Source: Bacillota bacterium (GTDB lineage Bacteria; Bacillota; Bacilli; Lactobacillales; Aerococcaceae). From it: 16,738 bases of DNA. The stretch's first letter is position 1. Every line of letters starts with the position of its first letter. The notes below the pieces were generated by a model. It was given only the letters and a program-made list of their open reading frames with translations. It was not told the origin of the DNA and did not search any database. Made by a program: the position numbers and the translations under genes. Positions 1 through 7,837 of the stretch are shown here, piece after piece. The stretch spans positions 1 to 16,738 of the forward strand of contig JAEZWY010000216.1 in NCBI GenBank assembly GCA_023442905.1, written 5' to 3'.

Positions 1-2909
1 TTATTAATCTTACTGGGATTACCGATGCCATGTTAGCTAACACACGATCAGAAAAAGAAGTCATTACTGATTTTAGAGAATGGGTTGGAGATGCAATTTT
101 TGTAGCCCATAATGCGAGCTTTGATATGGGTTTTATTGATACAGCCTATAAGCGTCATGGTTTCGATAAATCACATAATGCAGTAATTGATACACTTGAA
201 TTGTCTCGTTTTTTACATCCTAATTTAAAATCACATCGATTAAATACATTGGCTAAGCGTTATAATGTTGCGCTAGAGCAACATCACCGTGCGGTATATG
301 ATGCGGAAACGACTAGTGCATTGGCATGGATCTTCATCAAAGAAGCAGCTGCTGACCATGAGATTTTTTACCACGATGAATTGAATAAAGACGTTGGGAA
401 AGGGGACGCCTACAAGCAAGGTAGGCCATTTCATGCTATTTTGCTGGCTAAGAACCAAACCGGTTTAAAAGACTTGTTTAAATTAGTATCAGCGTCAAAT
501 ATTGATTATTATTACCGTGTACCACGAATTCCGAGATCACTATTATCTAGTCATCGTGAAAATCTCTTAGTTGGTTCCGCGTGTGCTGGTGGAGAGGTAT
601 TTGAAGCATTGATGCAAAAAGGTAAAGTAGAGGCGGAACAAAAAGCTGGTTTCTACGATTATCTTGAACTGCAACCTAAAGGCGTATATCAACCATTAAT
701 CCTTGATGAATTAATTCAGGATGAAGCGACGCTGGAGAAAATTATGAAGGATATGTTGGAAATTGGTGAATCTGTCAACAAACCTGTTGTGGCTACTGGA
801 GATGTACACTATCTAAATGAAGAGGATAAACTATATCGAGAAATTTTAATTAATTCGATTAAATCTAACCGGACCAAAAATTTCCCAGAAGCACATTTCC
901 GTTCAACAGAAGAAATGTTGAATGAGTTTGCCTTTTTAGGTGAAGAAACAGCCTATCAAATTGTTGTGGAGAATTCGAATGCTATCGCTGATAGTATAGA
1001 ATTTGTTGAACCATTGAAAGACAAACTTTATACACCGACGATTGAAGGGGCAGAGCAAGAACTAACAGATATGTCATATGAAAAAGCGCATGAAATTTAT
1101 GGGGAAGAACTACCTGAAATTGTTGAAGCCAGACTAGATAAAGAATTAAAATCCATTATCTCTAATGGATTCTCAGTAATTTACTTGATATCACAAAAAC
1201 TGGTTAAAAAATCAAACGATGATGGTTATATCGTAGGTTCTCGTGGATCGGTAGGATCTTCCTTTGTTGCGACTATGTCAGGAATCACTGAAGTAAATCC
1301 ACTAGCACCGCATTATGTATGTCCAAATTGTCACTATAGTCATTTCTTCACGGATGGTTCAGTAGGTTCAGGATTTGATTTACCTGATAAACCGTGCCCA
1401 AAATGTGGTACAAACCTTGACAAAGATGGGCAAGATATTCCATTTGAAACTTTCTTAGGTTTTAAAGGGGATAAGGTACCCGATATCGATCTGAACTTCT
1501 CAGGGGAATATCAAGCGCGTGCTCACGCTTATACAAAAGTTCTCTTTGGTGATGATCATGTTTTCCGTGCCGGTACTATAGGTACAGTTGCAGATAAAAC
1601 GGCATTTGGTTATGTGTTGGGTTATGATCAGGATAAAAACTTAAATTTACGTAAGACAGAAAAAGAATTTCTAGCCAAAGGCGCGACAGGTGTGAAGCGA
1701 ACAACAGGTCAGCATCCAGGGGGGATTATTGTTATCCCTGAAAATATGGATGTATATGACTTTACACCAATTCAATTCCCAGCAGATGATGTGGATTCTG
1801 AATGGAAAACAACGCACTTTGATTTCCACTCTATCCATGATAATGTTTTGAAATTGGATATCCTGGGGCACGATGACCCGACGATGATTCGTAAGTTACA
1901 GGATTTATCTGGTATTAATCCAACCGAAATCCCGACTGATGACCCGGAAGTTTATGAATTATTCAATGGAACAGAAGTTTTAGGTGTTACCAAAGAACAA
2001 ATTTATTCCAACACCGGTACTTTAGGAATTCCAGAATTTGGTACACGATTTACCAGACAAATGCTTGAAGCGACAAAACCATCAACCTTTGCTGAACTTC
2101 TGCAAATCTCCGGATTATCGCATGGTACTGATGTTTGGTTAGGAAATGCTGAAGTACTTGTTCGGGAAAAAGGACTACCTTTGAGTGAAGTTATCGGTTG
2201 TCGTGATGATATCATGGTGTATTTAATCCACCGTGGACTACCTGAATCTGATGCTTTTCAAATCATGGAGAAAGTACGTAAAGGTAAGGGGTTATCTGAT
2301 GAACATAAGGCCATTATGAGAGAGTATGATGTGCCCGAATGGTATATGGATTCATGTGAAAAAATTAAGTACATGTTCCCGAAAGCCCATGCGGCAGCCT
2401 ATGTCTTAAATGCTATGCGGGTAGCTTGGTTTAAAGTGAAACACCCAATTTGGTACTATTGTGCCTATTTATCTGTACGTGCAAACGACTTTGATCTTGT
2501 GTCAATGGCAAACGGAAAAGAATCAACTAAAGCTAAAATTAACGAAATTAATGCTAAAGGCTTGGAAGCTTCTACAAAAGAGAAACAACTGTTAACAGTA
2601 CTCGAAATTGTTAATGAAATGTGGGAACGTGGCTTCACATTAAAAATGGTAGATATCAATAAATCACATGCAACTGAATTTATTATCGAAGAAGATAATA
2701 CGCTAATCGCACCATTTAGAGCGATTGATGGTTTGGGTATTAATGTAGCCAAATCAATTGTTGCAGCTCGTGAAGAATCACCATTCTTATCAAAAGAGGA
2801 TTTACAAACACGCGGTAAAGTTTCTAAATCAATCATTGAATATATGACCGAAAATCATGTACTAGATGGTTTACCGGATCAAAATCAATTATCATTATTT
2901 GACTTTTAA
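1..2909 (+). CDS. polC: DNA polymerase III alpha subunit, Gram-positive PolC type (5'-truncated by window)
   Basis: Replicative DNA polymerase with built-in 3'-5' proofreading exonuclease. The reading frame is open from base 3 (the second codon region reads INLTGITDAML), so the gene starts before the window; 968 residues are present of about 1,440 usual for PolC. Visible in order: the end of the DEDD exonuclease, with HNASFDMGF at nt 108-134 and HHRAVYDAE near nt 282-308; the second half of the split PHP domain (VATGDVHY near nt 790-815); a Cys4 zinc finger characteristic of PolC (CPNC near nt 1320, CPKC near nt 1395); the palm, with GSRGSVGSS near nt 1237 and the catalytic PDIDLNFSG, whose aspartates are at nt 1482-1484 and 1488-1490; and KAHAAAYV near nt 2383. 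The C-terminus ends in QLSLF, a sliding-clamp binding motif. No frameshift seen. A terminator follows directly. Confidence 0.97.
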   Translation, partial: INLTGITDAMLANTRSEKEVITDFREWVGDAIFVAHNASFDMGFIDTAYKRHGFDKSHNAVIDTLELSRFLHPNLKSHRLNTLAKRYNVALEQHHRAVYDAETTSALAWIFIKEAAADHEIFYHDELNKDVGKGDAYKQGRPFHAILLAKNQTGLKDLFKLVSASNIDYYYRVPRIPRSLLSSHRENLLVGSACAGGEVFEALMQKGKVEAEQKAGFYDYLELQPKGVYQPLILDELIQDEATLEKIMKDMLEIGESVNKPVVATGDVHYLNEEDKLYREILINSIKSNRTKNFPEAHFRSTEEMLNEFAFLGEETAYQIVVENSNAIADSIEFVEPLKDKLYTPTIEGAEQELTDMSYEKAHEIYGEELPEIVEARLDKELKSIISNGFSVIYLISQKLVKKSNDDGYIVGSRGSVGSSFVATMSGITEVNPLAPHYVCPNCHYSHFFTDGSVGSGFDLPDKPCPKCGTNLDKDGQDIPFETFLGFKGDKVPDIDLNFSGEYQARAHAYTKVLFGDDHVFRAGTIGTVADKTAFGYVLGYDQDKNLNLRKTEKEFLAKGATGVKRTTGQHPGGIIVIPENMDVYDFTPIQFPADDVDSEWKTTHFDFHSIHDNVLKLDILGHDDPTMIRKLQDLSGINPTEIPTDDPEVYELFNGTEVLGVTKEQIYSNTGTLGIPEFGTRFTRQMLEATKPSTFAELLQISGLSHGTDVWLGNAEVLVREKGLPLSEVIGCRDDIMVYLIHRGLPESDAFQIMEKVRKGKGLSDEHKAIMREYDVPEWYMDSCEKIKYMFPKAHAAAYVLNAMRVAWFKVKHPIWYYCAYLSVRANDFDLVSMANGKESTKAKINEINAKGLEASTKEKQLLTVLEIVNEMWERGFTLKMVDINKSHATEFIIEEDNTLIAPFRAIDGLGINVAKSIVAAREESPFLSKEDLQTRGKVSKSIIEYMTENHVLDGLPDQNQLSLFDF

Positions 2910-2915
2910 TAACAG

Positions 2916-2960
2916 AAAACAGTACAGTCTTATCTTTTGAAAAGGCTGTGCTGTTTTTTT
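2916..2960 (+). terminator. Rho-independent terminator of polC
   Basis: Arms AACAGTACAGTC (2918-2929) and GGCTGTGCTGTT (2944-2955) pair over 12 bp with two G-T wobbles and a 14-nt loop. Seven T follow (2954-2960). It lies 6 nt after the polC stop codon. Confidence 0.92.
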
Positions 2961-2987
2961 AGGCGTTATTTTTGATGTGAAATTCAG

Positions 2988-3003
2988 ATTATGTTAACAT
3001 AAT
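2988..3003. promoter_or_regulatory. 16-bp perfect palindrome, possible operator upstream of the DUF1538 operon
   Basis: ATTATGTTAACATAAT is its own reverse complement. It lies between the polC terminator and the DUF1538 leader hairpin, where a promoter would be expected. I could not find a convincing -35/-10 pair in 2961-3050. The palindrome matches no regulator box I know well (not cre, CodY or CtsR). An operator role is inference. Confidence 0.35.
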
Positions 3004-3052
3004 ATTGTGTTTAATGTTTTCAAATGAATTCATTTATTTAATAGTTATATAT

Positions 3053-3097
3053 GCAACAAATTACACACTTATTAAAAAAGGTTTTTGTTGCTTTTTT
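3053..3097 (+). terminator. Terminator-like hairpin in the DUF1538 leader (possible attenuator)
   Basis: GCAACAAA (3053-3060) pairs perfectly with TTTGTTGC (3084-3091) across a 23-nt loop and is followed by six T (3092-3097). It has the form of a + strand intrinsic terminator and lies 31 nt before the DUF1538 start codon. polC already has its own terminator upstream and no gene lies between. It is therefore either an attenuator of the DUF1538 operon or the 3' end of a short untranslated RNA. Confidence 0.6.
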
Positions 3098-3128
3098 CGT
3101 TATTTATTATTTAAAAAGGAGGAATTCT

Positions 3129-4613
3129 ATGCAGTTATTGCTAGATAAGTTTAAGGAAGTTATATCTTCTGTTTTACCAATAGTTATCCTTGTATTCGCC
3201 TTATCATTTACACTAGTTGATGTACCTGGGGATATGATGATTAGATTTGGAATTGGTTCAATTCTATTAATAATAGGTTTAACCATATTCTTGTTCGGGG
3301 TAGATATTGGTATGACACCGATCGGAAATTATTTGGGGGATTCAATTATTCGCTCCAGTTCCCATTTAATTGTGCTACTTTTAACTTTTTTTATTGGATT
3401 CTCTATTACCGTAGCCGAACCAGACCTATTAATTTTAGGACAACAAATTTCTGATGCAACGGGTGGCGTGTTAGGGTCACAATTGATTGTTATCGTTGTA
3501 TCAATAGGTGTGGGGGTTATGATTGCCCTAGGTGTTTACCGAGTGATGAAGGACGTTGCCTTGAAATGGTTCTTCTTAATCGTTTATGCCGTGATTACTT
3601 TATTATCAATTTTCGCAGATTCAACCTTCTTAGCTATGTCATTTGATGCCTCTGGTGCAACAACAGGTGCTTTAACAACACCATTTGTTTTAGCTCTTGG
3701 TACCAGTGTATCAGCTAAAAAAGGTGGAAAAGGGGCAGAAAATGATTCCTTCGGTTTAGTTGGTGCCATGTCAACAGGGCCAATTTTAGCCGTACTAATC
3801 ATGTCATTAATACAATCATCTACTTTCCAAAGTAGTGATGAAGCTTATCGATATACGGAAGGTATTCTAAGTCCGTTTATAGCCAATCTAGGACATACAC
3901 TTCAAGAATCGATTGTTTCATTGGTTCCTATTTTAATTTTATTTGCAATTGTGTTTTATTTCCATAGAAGGATAAATAAGAGTGAGATCCGTCGTATTGC
4001 TATCGGGATAGTTTACGTATTAATTGGACTGACACTCTTCCTAATTGGAGTTAACCAAGGATTTATGGATATGGGACGCTACCTAGCTACTGAATTAGCA
4101 ACAAATCATGAAGCGTTATTGCCGTGGATAGGATTGGTTATGGGACTAGTGGTAGTTTTAGCTGAACCAGCCGTACATGTGCTAGGGGACCAAGTTGAAG
4201 ATGTAACAGGTGGACATATCCCTAATAAGTTGTTATTATTCTCCTTATCGATTGGTGTAGGTTTAGCTGTTACAATGTCAATGGTTCGTATTATGATTCC
4301 TGGCGTTGAATTATGGCACTTCCTATTACCAGGATTTGGCTTATCTATTCTTTTAAGTTTCTATGTACCCAACCTATTTACAGGTATTGCCTTTGATGCT
4401 GGTGGGGTAGCATCTGGTCCAATGACGGCAACTTTCATTTTGGCCTTTGCACAAGGTGTAGCGGCTACATTACCACAAGCAGATGTCTTAATAGATGGAT
4501 TTGGTATCATCGCAATGGTGGCAATGACACCGGTGTTAATGGTTCAAATTCTAGGCTTAATTTATAAACTACGTGTTAAAGATAAGAAAACAGCGAACAA
4601 GGGGGTTAATTGA
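3129..4613 (+). CDS. DUF1538 family integral membrane protein with internal duplication
   Basis: A 494-residue polytopic membrane protein that I recognise as DUF1538; its transport substrate is not known. It is built from two homologous halves about 250 residues apart. AEPDLLILGQQISDATGG (96-113) repeats as AEPAVHVLGDQVEDVTGG (345-362); FDASGATTGALTTPF (172-186) repeats as FDAGGVASGPMTATF (422-436); and DSFGLVGAM (206-214) matches DGFGIIAMV (456-464). The conserved Glu, Asp and Gly-rich turns inside hydrophobic stretches are typical of a transporter or channel core. The start is ATG 3129, because AGGAGG (3117-3122) sits 6 nt upstream. An in-frame ATG at 3051 has no ribosome binding site and lies inside the leader hairpin. 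The stop overlaps the next gene's ATG (TGATG), so the pair is translationally coupled. That pairing suggests the channel is regulated by its PII-like partner (inference). Confidence 0.85.
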   Translation: MQLLLDKFKEVISSVLPIVILVFALSFTLVDVPGDMMIRFGIGSILLIIGLTIFLFGVDIGMTPIGNYLGDSIIRSSSHLIVLLLTFFIGFSITVAEPDLLILGQQISDATGGVLGSQLIVIVVSIGVGVMIALGVYRVMKDVALKWFFLIVYAVITLLSIFADSTFLAMSFDASGATTGALTTPFVLALGTSVSAKKGGKGAENDSFGLVGAMSTGPILAVLIMSLIQSSTFQSSDEAYRYTEGILSPFIANLGHTLQESIVSLVPILILFAIVFYFHRRINKSEIRRIAIGIVYVLIGLTLFLIGVNQGFMDMGRYLATELATNHEALLPWIGLVMGLVVVLAEPAVHVLGDQVEDVTGGHIPNKLLLFSLSIGVGLAVTMSMVRIMIPGVELWHFLLPGFGLSILLSFYVPNLFTGIAFDAGGVASGPMTATFILAFAQGVAATLPQADVLIDGFGIIAMVAMTPVLMVQILGLIYKLRVKDKKTANKGVN

Positions 4614-5266
4614 TGACTGTAGAATCAGTGGCATTTTTTGCTATTGTCAACCATGGTATTGGACAAAAAGTACTAAAAATTGCCAAACAACATGGTACTG
4701 GTGGAGGTACATTGGTCCTTTGTGAAGGCACGATTCCAAATAAATTCCTTAATTTAATGGGCTTAGATGAATCCAAAAAAGAGATGATGATTACATTAGC
4801 ACCTAAGGAATATGAAAAAGAAATACACGAAAAGATTACTGAAAAAATGAAATTAGATAAAAAAGGTTTGGGTATCCTATTTTCAGCTGATACTTCAAGC
4901 GTATACGGTAGTCGTTTGTTTAATCGGGCATTTGAAGAAGAAGGTGAAAATATGAGTGAATATCAATTATTGGTAACAATTGTCGATCGTGATTCAGGAG
5001 ATGATGTTGTATCGGCAGCTCGTAACGAAGGAGCTAAAGGTGCGACAATCCTTCATGGTAGAGGAACAGGAACTACTGAAATTTCTAAACTTTTCAACAT
5101 TGAAATTCAACCTGAAAAAGAAATCGTTCTTTTAGTTGTTGAGTCTGAAAAGGTAAAATCGGTTTCTGAAAACATACATACTGCCATGGGATTAGATAAA
5201 CCTGGTAGTGGGGTCGTTTTTTCAATTCCAGTAAACCAAGTAACAGGTTTAGTACAAAATCTGTAA
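4613..5266 (+). CDS. Tandem PII-like signalling protein (P-II family, two fused domains)
   Basis: A soluble protein of 217 residues with two PII-like ferredoxin-fold domains, about 1-105 and 115-217. Copy 1 carries KKGLGILFSADTSSVYG (83-99) and copy 2 KPGSGVVFSIPVNQVTGL (196-213). Both match the PII B-loop and following strand (usually GDGKIFV). Copy 2 also has AKGATILHGRGTGTTE (141-156), the stretch leading into the T-loop. Canonical PII proteins are single domains of about 112 residues forming trimers, so this is a fusion. The T-loop looks shortened and I see no equivalent of the uridylylated tyrosine, so classical GlnB modification is unlikely. Start: ATG 4613 overlaps the upstream TGA and has GGGGG at 4601-4605; a TTG at 4610 is a less likely alternative. 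The role is inferred to be ligand-dependent control of the DUF1538 membrane protein, as GlnK controls AmtB. Confidence 0.8.
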   Translation: MTVESVAFFAIVNHGIGQKVLKIAKQHGTGGGTLVLCEGTIPNKFLNLMGLDESKKEMMITLAPKEYEKEIHEKITEKMKLDKKGLGILFSADTSSVYGSRLFNRAFEEEGENMSEYQLLVTIVDRDSGDDVVSAARNEGAKGATILHGRGTGTTEISKLFNIEIQPEKEIVLLVVESEKVKSVSENIHTAMGLDKPGSGVVFSIPVNQVTGLVQNL

Positions 5267-5289
5267 AAATCGCATAGTAGCAACAATTA

Positions 5290-5318
5290 TTGCTTAACAA
5301 ACTCGTATATGTTATACT
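5290..5318 (+). promoter_or_regulatory. Promoter of the rimP-nusA-infB operon
   Basis: TTGCTT (5290-5295), a 17-bp spacer and TATACT (5313-5318), with an extended -10 TG at 5310-5311. Predicted transcription start is near 5325, about 20 nt before the leader hairpin. Confidence 0.8.
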
Positions 5319-5345
5319 GTCTAAGTAGAAAGAAGACAGTGGTGG

Positions 5346-5370
5346 AGTGAGCGGTGACGCTCACTTTTTT
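5346..5370 (+). terminator. Leader terminator/attenuator upstream of rimP
   Basis: AGTGAGCG (5346-5353) and CGCTCACT (5358-5365) form a perfect 8-bp stem with a GTGA loop, followed by a T run to 5370. It sits between the operon promoter and rimP. In Bacillus subtilis the corresponding leader has a NusA-stimulated terminator through which NusA limits its own synthesis. The same logic is inferred here. It would also stop transcripts arriving from the DUF1538/PII operon, which has no other terminator. Confidence 0.75.
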
Positions 5371-5409
5371 CATGGTAATAAGTTAAAAATAAGAAAAGCG
5401 AGGGGAAAT

Positions 5410-5886
5410 ATGGCTAAAGTAACTGACCAAATGCAAGAAATCGTTCAACCAATTATTGAAGACTTAGGCTTTATATTGTTTGATATCGAATTTGTGAAAG
5501 AAGGAAAAACTTGGTTCTTAAGAATTTACGTGGATAAACCAGGTGGTGGTATTGCAATTGAGGATTGTGTCACAGTTAGTGAACATATTTCTGAAGCGAT
5601 TGATCAATTAGAAACTGACCCAATTCCGCAAGCTTATTACCTTGAAGTATCTTCTCCAGGTGCAGAACGTCCATTGAAAAATGAAGACGATGTTCAAGCT
5701 GCTATCGGTGAATGGGTATTCTTGTCATTCTATCAAGCCATTGATGGTCAAAAAAATATTCAAGGCCGTCTACTATCTGTTTCAGATGATACATATGAGA
5801 TTGAAACTAAAGATAAAACACGTAAAGTGGCAGTAACAGTGGATAAAACAAATGTATCCTTAATCAGATTGGCCATTGAATTTTAA
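5410..5886 (+). CDS. rimP: Ribosome maturation factor RimP
   Basis: RimP (YlxS/P15a family) binds the 30S subunit during assembly. The protein is 158 residues, the usual size. An N-terminal domain includes GFILFDIEFVKEGKTWFLRI (18-37), then a basic-acidic region with IDQLETDPIPQAYYLEVSSP and GAERPLKNE, the family signature, followed by a C-terminal SH3-like barrel. The start is ATG 5410 behind GAGGGG (5400-5405). A GTG 21 codons earlier lies inside the leader hairpin and is rejected. First gene of the operon; nusA follows after 30 nt, an order conserved across Firmicutes. Confidence 0.95.
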   Translation: MAKVTDQMQEIVQPIIEDLGFILFDIEFVKEGKTWFLRIYVDKPGGGIAIEDCVTVSEHISEAIDQLETDPIPQAYYLEVSSPGAERPLKNEDDVQAAIGEWVFLSFYQAIDGQKNIQGRLLSVSDDTYEIETKDKTRKVAVTVDKTNVSLIRLAIEF

Positions 5887-5916
5887 AATTAATCATTTTT
5901 GAAAGAGGGAATTTAG

Positions 5917-7242
5917 ATGAGTAAAGAAATGTTAAGAGCCTTCGAAGCGCTTGAGGATGAAAAAGGCATTTCAAAAGAAGTTATTTTGGAGGCGCTAGAG
6001 GCAGCTTTAGTTTCAGCTTATAAACGTAACTATCAACAAGCGCAAAATGTTGAAGTAAACTTTGATGCAAAAAAAGGCGATATTAAAGTATTTGCAGTGA
6101 AAGAAGTTGTTGATTTAGTGATGGACTCACAACTTGAAGTGTCTCTTCAAGATGCCCATGACTTAAACAATGCTTATGAAATTGGTGACAAGATCAAATT
6201 TGAAGTAACACCAAAAGACTTTGGGCGTATTGCTGCACAAACTGCAAAACAAGTAATTATGCAACGTGTTCGTGAAGCTGAACGTTCAATCATCTATAAT
6301 GAATACATTGATTACGAAGATGACATTTTAACTGGTATAGTTGAACGTCAAGACCGTCGTTATGTATACGTAAGCTTAGGAAAGATTGAAGCAGTTATCC
6401 CACCAGAAGGTCAGATTCCAAATGAAACCTTCCAGCCACATGAACGTGTACAAGTTTATGTTGAGCGCGTAGAAAACACAACTAAAGGGCCACAAGTATA
6501 TGTGTCTCGTAGTCATCCAAGCCTTCTAAAACGATTATTTGAACAAGAAGTACCAGAAATTTTTGATGGTACAGTTGAAATTAAAGCTATCGCACGTGAA
6601 GCTGGTGACCGTTCTAAAGTAGCTGTTGTTTCAAACGATACAAATATTGATGCCGTAGGTACTTGTGTTGGTCCTCGTGGTTCTCGTGTACAACGTATTG
6701 TGGATGAACTAAAAGGTGAAAATATGGATATTGTTCAATGGTCTGATGATATGGCAACATTTATTTCAAATGCCTTGAACCCAGCGGATGTACTATCTGT
6801 ACACTTTGTACCAGGTGAAACATCTTGTGTGGTAGTAGTACCAGAAAACCACTTATCACTAGCGATTGGTAAACGTGGTCAAAATGCACGTTTAGCTGCT
6901 AAATTAACTAATCACAAAATTGATATCAAATCAGAAGCAGACTTCGATGCTTATGTACAAACAGAGGAATATGCAGAACGTTTTGCTGAAAAAGAATTAG
7001 CAGATGAAGATGTAGATCCAATATTAGCTGAAGATATCGAAACGGTTGAAGAGTACGATGCAGTAACAGAAGGTACGGAATCAGTAGATGAAACTGACTT
7101 AGTAGCTGCTGCTGATGTGAATGAAGGCAATGTAGACGCTGAAACATTTGAAGATCAAGTTGATGATGTTGAATTAAATAACGATGGTTTAATCGGTGAA
7201 GAAGATTTAGACCAACAAGAACGTTTAAACGAAGAAGGCTAA
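5917..7242 (+). CDS. nusA: Transcription termination/antitermination factor NusA with acidic C-terminal tail
   Basis: NusA binds RNA polymerase and nascent RNA, promoting pausing and intrinsic termination. In order: an N-terminal polymerase-binding domain (about 1-125, containing LEALEAALVSAYKRNY); an S1 domain (about 130-200); and two KH domains with GPRG (252-255) and GKRG (318-321). As usual in Firmicutes, the E. coli acidic-repeat domains are absent. From about residue 360 a low-complexity acidic tail of about 80 residues, with a single Arg, extends the protein to 441; B. subtilis NusA has 371. The start is ATG 5917 with GAGGGA at 5905-5910. It is probably autoregulated through the rimP leader hairpin. 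Confidence 0.97.
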   Translation: MSKEMLRAFEALEDEKGISKEVILEALEAALVSAYKRNYQQAQNVEVNFDAKKGDIKVFAVKEVVDLVMDSQLEVSLQDAHDLNNAYEIGDKIKFEVTPKDFGRIAAQTAKQVIMQRVREAERSIIYNEYIDYEDDILTGIVERQDRRYVYVSLGKIEAVIPPEGQIPNETFQPHERVQVYVERVENTTKGPQVYVSRSHPSLLKRLFEQEVPEIFDGTVEIKAIAREAGDRSKVAVVSNDTNIDAVGTCVGPRGSRVQRIVDELKGENMDIVQWSDDMATFISNALNPADVLSVHFVPGETSCVVVVPENHLSLAIGKRGQNARLAAKLTNHKIDIKSEADFDAYVQTEEYAERFAEKELADEDVDPILAEDIETVEEYDAVTEGTESVDETDLVAAADVNEGNVDAETFEDQVDDVELNNDGLIGEEDLDQQERLNEEG

Positions 7243-7260
7243 GATTAGGTGGGATCAAAC

Positions 7261-7560
7261 ATGAAACAACGAAAAGTTCCTATGCGAAAATGTGTTGTGA
7301 CAAATGAAATGTTTCCTAAAAAAGAATTAATCAGAATTGTTCGTAATCCTGAAGGTGTCGTTGAAATTGACCCAACAGGCAAGAAAAATGGGCGTGGTGC
7401 ATATGTATCACTAGATCCTGAAGTCGTACAAAAGGCTTGGGATAAACATTTGTTAGATAGACACTTAAATGTAACCATTTCGGATGACTTTTATAGTGAA
7501 TTGAAAGCTTATGTAGCCCACCAAAAAGCCAGAAAAGAGCTTTTTGAAAATGAACAATAA
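7261..7560 (+). CDS. rnpM: RNase P modulator RnpM (YlxR family)
   Basis: A small basic RNA-binding protein of 99 residues. Family motifs are MRKCVVTNEMFPKKELIRIV (8-27) and DPTGKKNGRGAYV (38-50), matching the YlxR fold. In B. subtilis YlxR was reported to bind RNase P RNA and modulate its activity, hence RnpM; function here is by family. The start is ATG 7261 with AGGTGG (7247-7252) 8 nt upstream. An in-frame GTG at 7249 overlaps that ribosome binding site and is rejected. The stop lies inside the first codons of ylxQ, so the two are translationally coupled. Confidence 0.92.
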   Translation: MKQRKVPMRKCVVTNEMFPKKELIRIVRNPEGVVEIDPTGKKNGRGAYVSLDPEVVQKAWDKHLLDRHLNVTISDDFYSELKAYVAHQKARKELFENEQ

Positions 7561-7837
7561 CAAGTTAAATCTGTTAGGTTTAGCTCAGGCAGCAAGTAAA
7601 CTTGTTTCAGGTACTGAGACTGTTATGAAAACAATTCAACAAGAAACAGCCGTTCTAGTTGTTTTTGCATCAGATGTGAGTGAGCAAACCAAGAAGAATA
7701 TAGAGAACAAATGTGCTTTTTATGAAGTGGAATGTATTCAAATGTTTACAACAGAAGAAATTTCAATTGCGCTCGGAAAAAAGAGGTCAATTATTGCTTT
7801 CTTGGACCATGGATTTGTAAAAAGCTTTAAAAAATAA
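7550..7837 (+). CDS. ylxQ: L7Ae-family K-turn RNA-binding protein YlxQ
   Basis: A 95-residue protein of the L7Ae/L30e/S12e fold, which binds kink-turn RNA. Visible are LLGLAQAASKLVSGTETVM (8-26), the N-terminal helix and strand typical of L7Ae proteins, then AVLVVFASDVSEQTKKNI, and a C-terminal IALGKKRSIIAFLDHGF equivalent to the GxxxxxxxVAI segment of the family. Its cellular target is not established. The start is probably ATG 7550, inside the end of rnpM (11-nt overlap), with a weak AAGAG (7535-7539). TTG 7544 is an alternative start adding two residues. Confidence 0.88.
   Translation: MNNNKLNLLGLAQAASKLVSGTETVMKTIQQETAVLVVFASDVSEQTKKNIENKCAFYEVECIQMFTTEEISIALGKKRSIIAFLDHGFVKSFKK

Noticed and set aside
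3051..3128. N-terminal extension of the DUF1538 protein from ATG 3051 (26 extra residues)
   Set aside because: No ribosome binding site precedes it and it lies inside the leader hairpin. ATG 3129 has AGGAGG at ideal spacing.
5347..5409. N-terminal extension of RimP from GTG 5347
   Set aside because: The stretch is the attenuator hairpin and its T run. ATG 5410 has a good ribosome binding site and gives the family's usual length.
6926..7258. 110-codon minus-strand open frame opposite the end of nusA
   Set aside because: It mirrors the acidic GAA/GAT-rich NusA tail, giving Leu/His-rich nonsense. No ribosome binding site or family resemblance.
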